Shown here piece after piece: positions 10,421-18,637 of a DNA stretch of 34,434 nucleotides; position 1 is the stretch's first letter; each line of letters opens with the position of its first letter. A program made the position numbers and the translations under genes. The stretch is from Oscillospiraceae bacterium (lineage in GTDB: Bacteria > Bacillota > Clostridia > Oscillospirales > Ruminococcaceae): positions 1 through 34,434 of the forward strand of contig WRLG01000029.1 of NCBI GenBank assembly GCA_009777725.1, read 5' to 3'. The notes under the pieces are model-generated. The model ran no database searches, had not been told where the DNA came from, and saw nothing but the letters and a program-made list of their open reading frames with translations.

Positions 10421-13400
10421 CTACAGCCTAAGCTTAAAGTCTTTAAGAGCCTCCGCCGCCGCCGCAAAATCATAATCCTCAATTCGGCGCGCAAGCTCCT
10501 CCGTTCCGTCAATCGCTCTGATTTCATCAAGCAAATCCACACACTCGGGGGATAATTTTTCAAGCAATCTCTCCAGCTTTTCAAGCAGTTCGCCTGTCTG
10601 CTCGGAGGTTAAGGCTTGCTTCGCGCTCTGTGCTCCGCTCAAATCAAGCAGAGGGCTCAATTCCTCCAGAACCAATGCCAGCTCGTTTTCAAGCAGTTTC
10701 ATTTTTTCGCTCGGGATTGAGGCGACCCCGCCCCTGAGCAGATATTCTACTTCTGCGGCGGCATCCCGCAGCTCTGTCTTGCCGATTAAGCCCGCGCTTC
10801 CTTTAAGGGTATGCGCCAGCCTGTGTGCAAGCTTTATTTCGCCCGTCTGAACCGCTTGGGCAATATCGCTGTATGCCGCCCGATTATTCTTAGCGAAGCT
10901 TTTTTGAAGCTTCCTTTGCAATTCATCGTCCGATTTATGCGTATTCTTTGCGGGAGTGCTTGCAAGGGGCAGGTGCTTCATAAGCAAACTCCATAATTCC
11001 TGCGCCGTAAAGGGCTTGCCCAAGTGCTCGTATATGCCGTGCCTTTTGTATTTTTCCAAATCGCTGACCATGATATTAGCCGTCATCGCGACGATGGGCG
11101 TACCCGTATTCAAGGCGGTGATTTGCCGTGTAGCCTCAATCCCGTCCATGAGCGGCATGAACATATCCATAAATATCAAGTCAAAGGGCTTATCGCCTCT
11201 TTGCTGACGTTCGCGAACCATGTCAACGCCTGCTTTTCCGTTTTCAGCCGCCTCCGTCTTTACGCCGACACGTGCCAGATGCTCACATATGACGTCCCTG
11301 TTCATCGAGTTATCATCGCATATTAAAGCAAAGCCGTTAAAATACGGTTTTTCCGTGAATTTAAAGCTGGAGCGTTCCGGCTGGGCATCAAGCGAATCGA
11401 CAAGCGCAAAGACAATCTCAAAGGAAAAGGTGCTTCCCTTTCCGGGCGCGCTTTCAACGCGCAAAGCTCCGCCCATCAGCTCTAATAAATTTTTAGCGAT
11501 TGTCAGCCCCAGCCCCGTGCCGCCGTAGTTGCGGGTGGTGCTGGAATCGGCTTGTATAAAGGGCTCAAAGATTTTTTCCGTTTGCTCGGCGGTCATGCCT
11601 ATGCCGCTGTCCTTGACCTCAAAATATACGGAGGCTTGATTATGAGCCAATATTTTAACCTTTGATGAAAGCGCAACGATGCCGCTGTCGGTAAATTTTA
11701 CCGCATTGGAGAGAAGATTTATAAGCGTTTGATAAAGCCTTACGGGGTCGCCCATCAATTTTTTCCCCGTCAGCGGTTCGGCGCAGATGCGGAAATCAAG
11801 CTCCTTTTCCTTCACGCTCGGCATAATAACCGAGCGGCACTGCATAAAAACACTGCCCAAATCAAAGGGGGTTCGCTCCAGTTCCAATTTGCCCGATTCG
11901 ATTTTTGATATATCCAAAATATCGTTTATAATATGTAAAAGCCATTTTGTGCTGTCTGTAATTTTATTGAGGTATTCTTTTGCTTGAATGGTTATATCAC
12001 TGTCCAGAGCAAGCTCTGCAAAGCCGATGATGCTGTTCATGGGGGTTCGGATTTCGTGGCTCATATTAGCAAGGAAAGCAGATTTGGCAAGGTTTGCGGT
12101 TTCTGCGGCATTGCGCGCCTCGCGGCGTTCCGCGCCCGAAATCGCAAGTGCCATTAAATCGGCTAAGGAGGAAGCGAAATTTTGCTCTTCTATCGTCCAT
12201 ACGCGCTCTTCGGGGTATTTTTCACTTCTATCCTGCTCAACGCAGACCGCCCCCGCCAGCTTGCCGTCAATCCTTATGGGAACGTCAAGTATAGCGCATA
12301 GTGCCGGAGCGTATTCGTCCACCATAGCGGACCATATGCGGGAGGTGCGGGTATTGTTTGTAATAATAAGCCGCTCCGACTCGAAAACTTCCACGTATTC
12401 TTTACTGCCCATCAAATCAAAATCACTCTGAATTAAAAATTCGTCTGCGGCTCTGTCATAGCAGGATACGCTTTGGAGAAGGTCGCCCTTTTCCGATGCT
12501 CTCCAAACGCCGATGCGGTTTACGTTCAATGCGGCACATCCCTCGCGCGCGATAATATCCGCGGCATCCTTTAAAATTCCGGCGGAGATGGTAGGCGACT
12601 TGGTGATTTTTGCCAATGCTCCGCTCAGTTCGCCCGCGTATATGTAATTGTATGCCCGCTTTTTCTTTTGGGAGCTTTTCATATACAAAACCGTAGCCGA
12701 AACAATTATCAGCAAAATCAGTATAGATACACCTACTATCCACGGTCTTTGAGCCTGCGCCAGACGTATTCTGTAGTCGTAGGTACGCCTGAGCCAATGC
12801 CCCGAAATCGTCTCAACATCTATTACATGCAGAGCCTTGTCAACGATTGAGCAAAGAACCACCGCTTCATTATTAAATCCAAAGCTTGTTTCAAAGCTGT
12901 GGTTAAACACAAAGTTAGCCTTATAGCCCGCTGTTTCTTGATAATGCGTCAGATACAAAAGACCGCTCAAATAGGTCATCGCCATATCAACCTCCCCAAG
13001 CATCAAGGCTTCAAGGGCGGCGTTCCTGCTGTCGTATACCACAACATCATTGTGGTCCGGAAACCATTGCAAAAAAAGCTCGGCTAGGGCGGTATCCTTG
13101 CTCAAACCCACCCTTACGGACAATATGTCCGTAATATCAATATTAGGATAATCAACCTTTGAAATTAAGGCGGCTTGGTCCTTAAAGAAGCGCGAATCGG
13201 TCCATATAAACCGCTCCTCCCGCTCGGGCATGTGAAGCAGTTCTGAAATCATTAACGCCTCTCCGCTTTCAAGCATCCGAATCAGTTCGCTCCAATCGTC
13301 GTCTATGCTGTTAACCACCTCAAATTTAAAGCCCGTAAATGCCTCTATCTCGGCTAATACGTCAAAGGCGATTCCCTGCCATTCATTTTCGCGGGTGTTA

Positions 13401-14365
13401 TAGAAGCTTATGGGGTAGTTATCATGCTCTGCCAGAAAAGGGATTGTACCTTGCGAGTGAATATATTCTATCTCCAAATCATCAAATTTCATGAACAGCT
13501 TATTTCTCAAATATTCATGGTAGCCTTGAACATAAAGCTCGTTTAAATATCGCTTAGCATCCCCCTCCAGAGCCTTTTGCGTGACGGATATGATTGCTTT
13601 AAGCGCGGGGTTTTGCGTGGTAAGGGAAACGGGGGTGTAGATAAGCGGCAAAAAAGCCGATGCTTCAACGTCACCGTAAGCATCAAAAACCGCCTCTGCC
13701 GTGCCCTCGGCAATAAGCGCGTCGGCTTCGCCGTTTTTCATAAGCTGATAAGCATCTATATATTCTGCAACATAAATCGGCTCAAATTCTTCGCTCGCAC
13801 TGTTTAAAATCTTTTCAATCGTCGCGGAGCCTTCAAGGAGAGCGTAGCGCGGCAGACGAAGCTTTCTTATTTCCGAAAGCGGCTCTCCGTCCGTCAAGCG
13901 TATGTATTTTACTGTTCGATAAGCAATCGCATCGGTCATATAATAAATTTTACGCCGCTCCTCGTTGACCGTCAGAGTACCCGTAAAGTCAACGGAGAAG
14001 TTTTGAAGCCCGTCCAGCAGGCTTTGCCATGTATAATGCTCCAGCTTAAATTCAATACCGAACAAGCCGGACATCCATTCGCAAAAAAGTGCTGAATATC
14101 CTTGTATTTCACCGTCCTTACCCAGAAAAGCCTCGGTATTGGGCATCATTCCGAAAACGAAAGAGTCTGTTTTTTCGCGCAGAGCCTCAATATCGGCGAT
14201 TTCCTCGGCGGTAACGCCCGGAATGTCGCGGTAGGAGCTATAAGGCGTGGAAGCACGCGGTTCTTCGGGTAACGGCGGCTTGGCGGCACTTTTACAGCTT
14301 GAAAGAGCGGTTAAAAGCAATATTACGGAAAGCAGGGCACTTATCGGCTTGCGAATCGCTTTCAT
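10421..14365 (-). CDS. Hybrid histidine kinase with two SBP_bac_3 sensor domains (EvgS/BvgS-like) and GAF
   Basis: This 1314-residue protein begins with a lipoprotein-type signal (lipobox LSSC, C24). Two tandem SBP_bac_3 domains at about 65-285 and 300-535 resemble the venus-flytrap sensors of BvgS/EvgS. One membrane segment follows at 541-562. The cytoplasmic part has GAF 595-745, HisKA with H770 in [10 protein letters not shown], an ATPase domain (DSGIGM 919-924, GTGLGL 949-954), REC 1010-1130 (D1067, K1117), HPt with H1185 in AHTLKGSAG, and a short helical tail. The sensor half is clearly paralogous to the kinase at 21601-25110. It is the first gene of the four-gene operon driven by the promoter at 14410-14438. 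The ligand is probably a small molecule such as an amino acid, but is unknown. Confidence 0.94.
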   Translation of the reverse strand: MKAIRKPISALLSVILLLTALSSCKSAAKPPLPEEPRASTPYSSYRDIPGVTAEEIADIEALREKTDSFVFGMMPNTEAFLGKDGEIQGYSALFCEWMSGLFGIEFKLEHYTWQSLLDGLQNFSVDFTGTLTVNEERRKIYYMTDAIAYRTVKYIRLTDGEPLSEIRKLRLPRYALLEGSATIEKILNSASEEFEPIYVAEYIDAYQLMKNGEADALIAEGTAEAVFDAYGDVEASAFLPLIYTPVSLTTQNPALKAIISVTQKALEGDAKRYLNELYVQGYHEYLRNKLFMKFDDLEIEYIHSQGTIPFLAEHDNYPISFYNTRENEWQGIAFDVLAEIEAFTGFKFEVVNSIDDDWSELIRMLESGEALMISELLHMPEREERFIWTDSRFFKDQAALISKVDYPNIDITDILSVRVGLSKDTALAELFLQWFPDHNDVVVYDSRNAALEALMLGEVDMAMTYLSGLLYLTHYQETAGYKANFVFNHSFETSFGFNNEAVVLCSIVDKALHVIDVETISGHWLRRTYDYRIRLAQAQRPWIVGVSILILLIIVSATVLYMKSSQKKKRAYNYIYAGELSGALAKITKSPTISAGILKDAADIIAREGCAALNVNRIGVWRASEKGDLLQSVSCYDRAADEFLIQSDFDLMGSKEYVEVFESERLIITNNTRTSRIWSAMVDEYAPALCAILDVPIRIDGKLAGAVCVEQDRSEKYPEERVWTIEEQNFASSLADLMALAISGAERREARNAAETANLAKSAFLANMSHEIRTPMNSIIGFAELALDSDITIQAKEYLNKITDSTKWLLHIINDILDISKIESGKLELERTPFDLGSVFMQCRSVIMPSVKEKELDFRICAEPLTGKKLMGDPVRLYQTLINLLSNAVKFTDSGIVALSSKVKILAHNQASVYFEVKDSGIGMTAEQTEKIFEPFIQADSSTTRNYGGTGLGLTIAKNLLELMGGALRVESAPGKGSTFSFEIVFALVDSLDAQPERSSFKFTEKPYFNGFALICDDNSMNRDVICEHLARVGVKTEAAENGKAGVDMVRERQQRGDKPFDLIFMDMFMPLMDGIEATRQITALNTGTPIVAMTANIMVSDLEKYKRHGIYEHLGKPFTAQELWSLLMKHLPLASTPAKNTHKSDDELQRKLQKSFAKNNRAAYSDIAQAVQTGEIKLAHRLAHTLKGSAGLIGKTELRDAAAEVEYLLRGGVASIPSEKMKLLENELALVLEELSPLLDLSGAQSAKQALTSEQTGELLEKLERLLEKLSPECVDLLDEIRAIDGTEELARRIEDYDFAAAAEALKDFKLRL

Positions 14366-14409
14366 GGTTCGTCCGTCCTCCCCGTTACTTTTTAAATCCG
14401 TATGCCGTA

Positions 14410-14438
14410 ATTATACAACATTTCGTCTTATTTGTCAA
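14410..14438 (-). promoter_or_regulatory. Consensus sigma-A promoter of the four-gene phosphorelay operon
   Basis: The minus strand reads TTGACA (14438-14433), a 17-nt spacer and TATAAT (14415-14410), both hexamers perfect. The -35 box lies inside the last codons of the small ORF 14428-14511, so upstream read-through and this promoter overlap. Confidence 0.88.
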
Positions 14439-14511
14439 GTAAAAACAATAGCGCGGCGAAAATATCCAGCTCACGGCGAGTTTTCCGCCCCGCGCCTTTA
14501 AGTCTTTTCAT
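14428..14511 (-). CDS. Small 27-codon ORF overlapping the hisA stop codon
   Basis: The ATG (14511-14509) overlaps the hisA stop in ATGA, and AAAGGAG lies 6 nt upstream inside the end of hisA, an ideal layout for translational coupling. The predicted peptide has a strongly basic first half (MKRLKGAGRKTRR) and a hydrophobic second half (IFAALLFLL), ending LLDK. This could be a small membrane-associated peptide. I recognise no family. The TTGACA of the next operon lies within its final codons, so conservation there may reflect the promoter instead. Confidence 0.5.
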   Translation of the reverse strand: MKRLKGAGRKTRRELDIFAALLFLLDK

Positions 14512-15287
14512 GATGTACTCCTTTTTCCTGCAACCTTATCAAAGTCCAAATTCCCGCCGAAAATATCAAGCGCGCTTCCGACTGTGAAATCAAGCCTGCC
14601 GTTGCCCAGTTCCCTAAGCGTTTCAATATCTTCAAAGGAGGCGATTCCTCCGGCATATGTTACGGGAAGCCCGCGGTATGAGCCTAAAAGAGCCGCTAAC
14701 CCGCGCTCAATCCCGAGAGCCTTACCCTCTACGTCTACAGCGTGAACCAAAAACTCATCGCAGTATTCCGCGAGGGTTCCAAGCGTGCTTAAAGTCACCT
14801 TAACGGGAGTAAATTTTTGCCACCTGTCGGTTACTATATAATAGTCATCGCCTTTTTTGCGGCAGGACAAATCAAGGACAAGCCTTTCCTTACCCGTGAC
14901 AGCCGCAAGCCGTTTCAAATTATCAAGGTTAAAAGAGCCGCCGCTGAAAACATAGGAGGTCACAATTACATGAGAAGCACCCGCGTTTAAAAAATCTTCG
15001 GCATTTTTATCGTTTATGCCGCCGCCGATTTGCAACCCGCCGTCAAAGGCTTCCAGCGCACCGAACGCTTGACGTTTACATTCGGGGTAATACGCCGAGC
15101 CCTCTTTATTTAGGATGATGACATGCCCGCCGTGCAGTCCGCGTTCCTTATACAGGCGCGCATAATAGCCCGCGTCCCTATCGGACACGAAGTTATCAAG
15201 AGCAAAATTATCCTTATCGGAAAGGCTTCCGCCGACAATCTGCTTAACCTTTCCGTTATGAATGTCTATGCAAGGTCTGAATTTCAT
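14508..15287 (-). CDS. hisA: HisA-type ProFAR isomerase, eukaryotic (HIS6-like) subtype
   Basis: This 259-residue TIM-barrel protein is predicted to be phosphoribosylformimino-5-aminoimidazole carboxamide ribotide isomerase (step 4 of histidine synthesis). It begins CIDIHNGKVKQIVGG, with the first catalytic Asp at residue 8. Its second catalytic Asp lies in LVHAVDVEGKALGI, and it has phosphate-binding glycine motifs LQIGGGIND and YAGGI. The motifs NFVSDRDAGYYARLYKERG, LVLDLSCRK, RWQKFT and the ending VGSALDIFGGNL match yeast HIS6 rather than standard bacterial HisA. It stands alone, with no other his genes in the window, and has its own consensus promoter. Horizontal origin or a bacterial branch of the HIS6 subfamily are both possible. 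Confidence 0.9.
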   Translation of the reverse strand: MKFRPCIDIHNGKVKQIVGGSLSDKDNFALDNFVSDRDAGYYARLYKERGLHGGHVIILNKEGSAYYPECKRQAFGALEAFDGGLQIGGGINDKNAEDFLNAGASHVIVTSYVFSGGSFNLDNLKRLAAVTGKERLVLDLSCRKKGDDYYIVTDRWQKFTPVKVTLSTLGTLAEYCDEFLVHAVDVEGKALGIERGLAALLGSYRGLPVTYAGGIASFEDIETLRELGNGRLDFTVGSALDIFGGNLDFDKVAGKRSTS

Positions 15288-15319
15288 AAAAGCCGCCCCC
15301 TGTTTTTTGCGTTATGATT

Positions 15320-15348
15320 ATTATATATTGTTTTTTAGGGGGTGTCAA
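15320..15348 (-). promoter_or_regulatory. Consensus sigma-A promoter of hisA
   Basis: The minus strand reads TTGACA (15348-15343), a 17-nt spacer and TATAAT (15325-15320), and GGGGGCGG precedes the ATG. No T-box or his attenuator was seen in the short leader. Confidence 0.88.
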
Positions 15349-15375
15349 GGGGTTTGTTTGGGCTTTTTTCGTAAA

Positions 15376-15408
15376 AAACAGGGCAGTCTTTGGGAGACTG
15401 CCCTGTTT
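15376..15408 (-). terminator. Intrinsic terminator downstream of the 132-aa gene
   Basis: AAACAGGGCAGTCT (15376-15389) pairs perfectly with AGACTGCCCTGTTT (15395-15408) around a 5-nt loop. On the minus strand it is followed by a T run. It lies about 190 nt beyond the stop codon at 15601, so the mRNA of the 132-aa gene should include the left inverted-repeat arm. Confidence 0.88.
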
Positions 15409-15430
15409 AGAAGTATACAAGTTCTAATAT

Positions 15431-15459
15431 TTGACTATTTTCTGCAAATATATTATAAT
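15431..15459 (+). promoter_or_regulatory. Inward-facing sigma-A promoter with no normal gene
   Basis: TTGACT (15431-15436), a 17-nt spacer and TATAAT (15454-15459), followed by AGGAGG at 15478-15483 and an ATG at 15494 that opens only a six-codon frame. Transcription from here would run antisense through the 132-aa gene. Confidence 0.7.
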
Positions 15460-15493
15460 TTCTCTTAGACATATTTTAGGAGGATTATAACAC

Positions 15494-15514
15494 ATGTTTG
15501 AGGCTCAAATTTAA
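15494..15514 (+). other. Six-codon leader ORF (MFEAQI)
   Basis: ATG TTT GAG GCT CAA ATT TAA follows a perfect AGGAGG by 10 nt behind a good promoter. Its start is in an 11-bp inverted repeat, ACATGTTTGAG (15492-15502) with CTCAAACATGT (15540-15550). It may be a leader peptide, or the remnant of a gene start cut off by rearrangement. Confidence 0.4.
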
Positions 15515-15535
15515 CTTCCGTGGAGGTCTGATAAA
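15497..15535 (+). repeat. Left arm of inverted repeat flanking the 132-aa gene
   Basis: The first 31 bases match the reverse complement of the right arm at 27 positions, with blocks TTTGAGGCTC, ATTTAA and CGTGGAGGT identical. Weaker similarity continues to 39 bases. The arms lie inside two facing promoters and bracket about 500 bp holding one gene. Confidence 0.75.
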
Positions 15536-15600
15536 CTCGCTCAAACATGTTGCAATTGCCGTTCAAGGGTTTGACCTTTTCATGGTGATTTTGATGTTAC

Positions 15601-15999
15601 CTAATTCGGTGTATTTACAGCAATCACAATTGAAAGGTTGCTATATGTATTGTTCTTGTAATCCTCAACGGCGATATTATAAACGCCGCCGTGGCTCTTT
15701 CCGAGAGCATCTACCGTATCGGTAAATGTAACTATCGGTTTAATTGCTATGTCGTAGCTTGGATGCTCCATCTCAATTTCAAGCCGGAGATTACTCCCCC
15801 CGTTATAAAGCTTGATTTCTTGACCTAAGAAACGGCTTAAGTGGCTAAGCTCGCCTTTCTTAATGGTTGCATAAGTTTCCTTATCATCTTTTAAAATGAT
15901 ACTTGCCGTGCTTCCGCAAGCGGAATTTGCATAAATCATCATTCGCTGCCCTTTTGATATTTTAGGTAATGTGCAGCTTGAAGATACTTTTTTTGCCAT
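15601..15999 (-). CDS. Hypothetical 132-aa protein inside an inverted-repeat cassette
   Basis: I do not recognise this family. The protein has no signal peptide or membrane segment and looks beta-rich, with a C-terminal motif GGVYNIAVEDYKNNTYSNLS followed by a hydrophobic strand IVIAVN. The start is secure: AGGAGG at 16014-16009 lies 9 nt before ATG 15999. The gene has its own promoter (16117-16090) preceded by tandem 20-bp repeats shared with the neighbouring 759-aa lipoprotein gene, so the two are probably regulated together. Inverted repeats lie in its 5-prime leader and beyond its 3-prime end. The function is unknown, and phage-tail-like or secreted structural roles are only guesses from the beta-rich character. 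Confidence 0.75.
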   Translation of the reverse strand: MAKKVSSSCTLPKISKGQRMMIYANSACGSTASIILKDDKETYATIKKGELSHLSRFLGQEIKLYNGGSNLRLEIEMEHPSYDIAIKPIVTFTDTVDALGKSHGGVYNIAVEDYKNNTYSNLSIVIAVNTPN

Positions 16000-16033
16000 A
16001 ACTTTTTACCTCCTGTATAATTATCAGTTTCCT

Positions 16034-16072
16034 TACCGAACCTCCACGAAAATTAAATCCGAGCCTCAAAAT
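16034..16072 (-). repeat. Right arm of inverted repeat, in the leader of the 132-aa gene
   Basis: This is the partner of 15497-15535, lying in the 5-prime leader between the promoter and the ribosome binding site. In a minus-strand transcript the four differences in the 31-base core all become G-U pairs with the left arm, so leader and 3-prime UTR could pair over the entire core. Confidence 0.75.
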
Positions 16073-16089
16073 TGTAATGTATAATTATA

Positions 16090-16117
16090 TTATACACGAA
16101 ACTACAACCCTGTCAAG
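16090..16117 (-). promoter_or_regulatory. Sigma-A promoter of the 132-aa gene
   Basis: The minus strand reads TTGACA (16117-16112), a 16-nt spacer and TATAAT (16095-16090). The tandem-repeat element ends 4 bp upstream of the -35 box. Confidence 0.82.
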
Positions 16118-16182
16118 CACTTTGTGGAATTCGGTCGTATTTTGTGGAATTCGGTCAAAAATCTCCTTAATTTACCAAAAAA
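16107..16182 (-). repeat. Shared upstream element, copy A (tandem 20-bp repeats)
   Basis: These 76 bases are about 93% identical to 18627-18702. The element contains two direct copies of GACCGAATTCCACAAA (minus strand; plus coordinates 16122-16137 and 16142-16157) exactly 20 bp apart, then TTGACA. It begins directly behind the stop codon of the 759-aa gene. The geometry suits a dimeric activator binding next to the -35 box. Confidence 0.8.
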
Positions 16183-16187
16183 CACCC

Positions 16188-18467
16188 TCAACTCCGCTCC
16201 GCAAGATAAAGCCCCACCCTGCTTTGAATTACAGCGGCAGCTTCCTCGGCGGATTTTTGGGCGGTAAAGAAGTATTCGGATTCTTCTGATATTATATTGA
16301 GAATTCTTTTGTCATACAGTGTAAAGTCAGTAACCGCGTATATGAGTTCAAGAATTCTCTCATTATCATCATCGGTATTAAATTCAATGTTAGGAGTTAC
16401 TTTGGTGAAGTTTCTTTCTACTAAAACGGAATCTTGGCGCGGCTCGCCTTGTGAATAGTAGCCGCTTTTTGATTCTTCCGCAAGCCTTAGAATCTCAGAT
16501 TTTTTTACGGGGAATCCAAAGAAAAGAGCTCCTCCGCCTCCATTAACCATATTCCTGTTAAAGCCGGAATCCTCTTGATAATCGGTTAGCAGGAATTTTA
16601 TCAGTTCCCACGCGCCATTCGGCTCTTTAGCTTGTGATGATATAGCAAAGAGACTTCCCGCTATCCCGTAAGAGCCGATTGAATTACTGCTTTCGGGATA
16701 ACCGATAAATGTTATCTCCTCCCCGAAATATGCCTTTTCCCATAATTTAAGCCCGTAAAAATCCCTAACATCCGTCATTAAAAGCAATGGGTTTCCTTGG
16801 CTTAAATCAGATGTAGACGTGTAATCCGACAATTCATGCTCAATTCGATTAACAAATTCCAGAACCTCTATGAAATTTGAGTTTGTAAAATTGCAACTTC
16901 CGCTTTTTAAATTGACATAATCATTGAATTGTCCCTTAACCATAGCTGAAAGTATATCTTGTTTAGACAATGTCATTCTCTCGTCAGCAAACGGCATAAT
17001 CCCTGCGGGTTGTTTTGTTGCAAAGCTTTTAAAATCTTCCCACTTCCAGCCTTTTTGAGCACCCACATCTGCTGTTTTCCCATTGATTGTTTCTATAGTA
17101 AATGAAGCTGTTCCGACAAAAAGTTTACCATCGGTTTCAAGAGCATTGAAAACATTCGGTAGATAGTCAGCCCTGTTAAAATCGGAGTCGTTATCCATAA
17201 ATTCATATAAATCTGCAAAAGCACCTCTTGAAATGTAGCTTGAAATCGGTAATTTTCCGCCTTTTGAAGAGCCCGGCAAGATAACATCGGGAACATCTCC
17301 GGCGGCAATATCGGCGTTAAACTTAGTTATAGCTCCGTTTGAATCTATTTCATCGTAATCCATATACGAAACGGTCTTTACGCGATATTCAGGGTTGCTC
17401 TTATTAAAGTCAGATATAGTTTTCGCAACATCTTTCCAAACGCCGAAATCAGCAACGGTTATGGTCTTTCTCGCAGCCATTGCCGCCTCGTCCTCCGTTA
17501 TATTCATTTTAATTAGATTTAATTTATTATTAGAGCTTTGGGTAAGAGAGTATACATATTCATTACCGAACACAACCGCGTATTTTCGCATTGCCTCACC
17601 GATACCGCGCAGCTCCCAATCAATCAGCGCGGTGTTTGAGTCGGTTTCCAGAGTGTAACCATAAATAATGTCATCACTGCATCGCAATAGGTCGTAAATT
17701 TCGTTGCCGGTATTAAAGTGAACGTCTTTGTTATTTTCCGCGCTTAAATTCCATTTTGGGGCACTGTTAGTCAATGGGAATACGAATTTTTCAAATGATG
17801 CAATGCCTGTGTCGGAAATGGTTTTCAGTAACAGCCGCCTATCAAACAGCCTGTATATGCCCTCTGCCTTATTGTTATTATGATTACGAATTTGGTCGGC
17901 TAATTCCCCGCTTTCGTCAAATACGTTGATGACTACTTCCCTTTCTCTGCCGCCGTAGCTTGAATATAAATAAAAGTAATTCTCGTCAGCGAATAGCGAA
18001 TCCCAAGATATATCGTTTGAGCTTGTTTTCAGTTCAATCGTATTAATAAGCTCATCCGATTGCTTATCAAAACAATGCAAATAAAATTCAACCCGAGACT
18101 CAAGCTCATTGTAGCAACTGCTAAAAAGCCAGACCTTACCTTGAAAATCAACATCCGTCGCGATAACGCTATGATTTAAAGGAATTTTAGGTGTCATTTC
18201 ATATAACGATTCCCCTTCAGAGTTAAATGTTAAAATCGTAGTAATTAATTCACCGTCTTTATAAAGAGAACCAATAAGAATCATCTCGTCCTTAAAACGT
18301 GAAAAATATTCAATTCTATCAATATCAATATTTGCCTTAACCATCTTAAAAGGAGGCACGCTCTCAACAGGCTCATAAAATTTTTGCCCCTCCCCTCCGC
18401 GGCAAGAGCCCAGGGGCAAGGCTATTAATATTGATAAAATAAGAGTTAACGTCTTTTTAATATACAT
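16188..18467 (-). CDS. Lipoprotein: large N-terminal domain fused to a family 1 solute-binding domain
   Basis: This 759-residue lipoprotein has lipobox LGSC (C22). Residues of about 45-345 are strand-rich with recurring FDESGE- or FNSEGE-like turns, suggestive of a beta-propeller. From about 350 to the end it resembles SBP_bac_1 proteins, the sugar-binding components of ABC transporters: FGVWKDVAKTISDFNKSNPEYRV, DIAAGDVPDVILPG, then KWEDFKSFA and GAWELIKFLL. No permease or ATPase genes are adjacent, so it may be an orphan receptor or use a distant transporter. The promoter at 18609-18637 sits under upstream element copy B, and the leader carries a 19-bp perfect hairpin. Its substrate is unknown. 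Confidence 0.85.
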   Translation of the reverse strand: MYIKKTLTLILSILIALPLGSCRGGEGQKFYEPVESVPPFKMVKANIDIDRIEYFSRFKDEMILIGSLYKDGELITTILTFNSEGESLYEMTPKIPLNHSVIATDVDFQGKVWLFSSCYNELESRVEFYLHCFDKQSDELINTIELKTSSNDISWDSLFADENYFYLYSSYGGREREVVINVFDESGELADQIRNHNNNKAEGIYRLFDRRLLLKTISDTGIASFEKFVFPLTNSAPKWNLSAENNKDVHFNTGNEIYDLLRCSDDIIYGYTLETDSNTALIDWELRGIGEAMRKYAVVFGNEYVYSLTQSSNNKLNLIKMNITEDEAAMAARKTITVADFGVWKDVAKTISDFNKSNPEYRVKTVSYMDYDEIDSNGAITKFNADIAAGDVPDVILPGSSKGGKLPISSYISRGAFADLYEFMDNDSDFNRADYLPNVFNALETDGKLFVGTASFTIETINGKTADVGAQKGWKWEDFKSFATKQPAGIMPFADERMTLSKQDILSAMVKGQFNDYVNLKSGSCNFTNSNFIEVLEFVNRIEHELSDYTSTSDLSQGNPLLLMTDVRDFYGLKLWEKAYFGEEITFIGYPESSNSIGSYGIAGSLFAISSQAKEPNGAWELIKFLLTDYQEDSGFNRNMVNGGGGALFFGFPVKKSEILRLAEESKSGYYSQGEPRQDSVLVERNFTKVTPNIEFNTDDDNERILELIYAVTDFTLYDKRILNIISEESEYFFTAQKSAEEAAAVIQSRVGLYLAERS

Positions 18468-18509
18468 GTTTGTGAAGATTTCCCTTCTATATTAATGTAA
18501 GAAAATAGT

Positions 18510-18557
18510 AATTCAATAAGCTTGGTATTTCATTGATTATACCAAGCTTATTGAATT
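18510..18557 (-). other. 19-bp perfect hairpin in the leader of the 759-aa lipoprotein gene
   Basis: AATTCAATAAGCTTGGTAT (18510-18528) pairs perfectly with 18539-18557 around a 10-nt loop. It lies between the promoter (18609-18637) and the start codon (18467). There is no T run after it on the minus strand, so it is not a normal terminator for that direction. On the plus strand a T-rich stretch follows at 18567-18577, but no plus-strand gene precedes it. Confidence 0.65.
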
Positions 18558-18608
18558 TATTTGTATCTTTTTTTCATTATTATAAAAATATTTCGCAGCT
18601 ACAAGTTA

Positions 18609-18637
18609 ATCATACCACTTAATCCAAACCTTGTCAA
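18609..18637 (-). promoter_or_regulatory. Sigma-A promoter of the 759-aa lipoprotein gene
   Basis: The minus strand reads TTGACA (18637-18632), a 17-nt spacer and TATGAT (18614-18609), directly downstream of the shared element copy B. Confidence 0.82.

Noticed and set aside
15288-15320. T-box or histidine attenuator before hisA
   Set aside because: The leader between promoter and start is only about 30 nt and has no His codon run or T-box sequence.
15498-15725. Plus-strand frame of 75 codons starting TTG inside the left repeat arm
   Set aside because: It runs antisense into the 132-aa gene, has no well-placed ribosome binding site for that TTG, and its end is shaped by the opposite coding strand. 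The two arms do translate to similar starts (MRLKFNFRGG and MRLGFNFRGG), so a lost gene start is not fully excluded.
15497-16072. Insertion sequence or MITE bounded by the inverted repeats
   Set aside because: There is no transposase and no target-site duplication that I can see outside the arms, and the arms sit inside promoter-leader units. I kept the inversion and RNA-pairing ideas instead.
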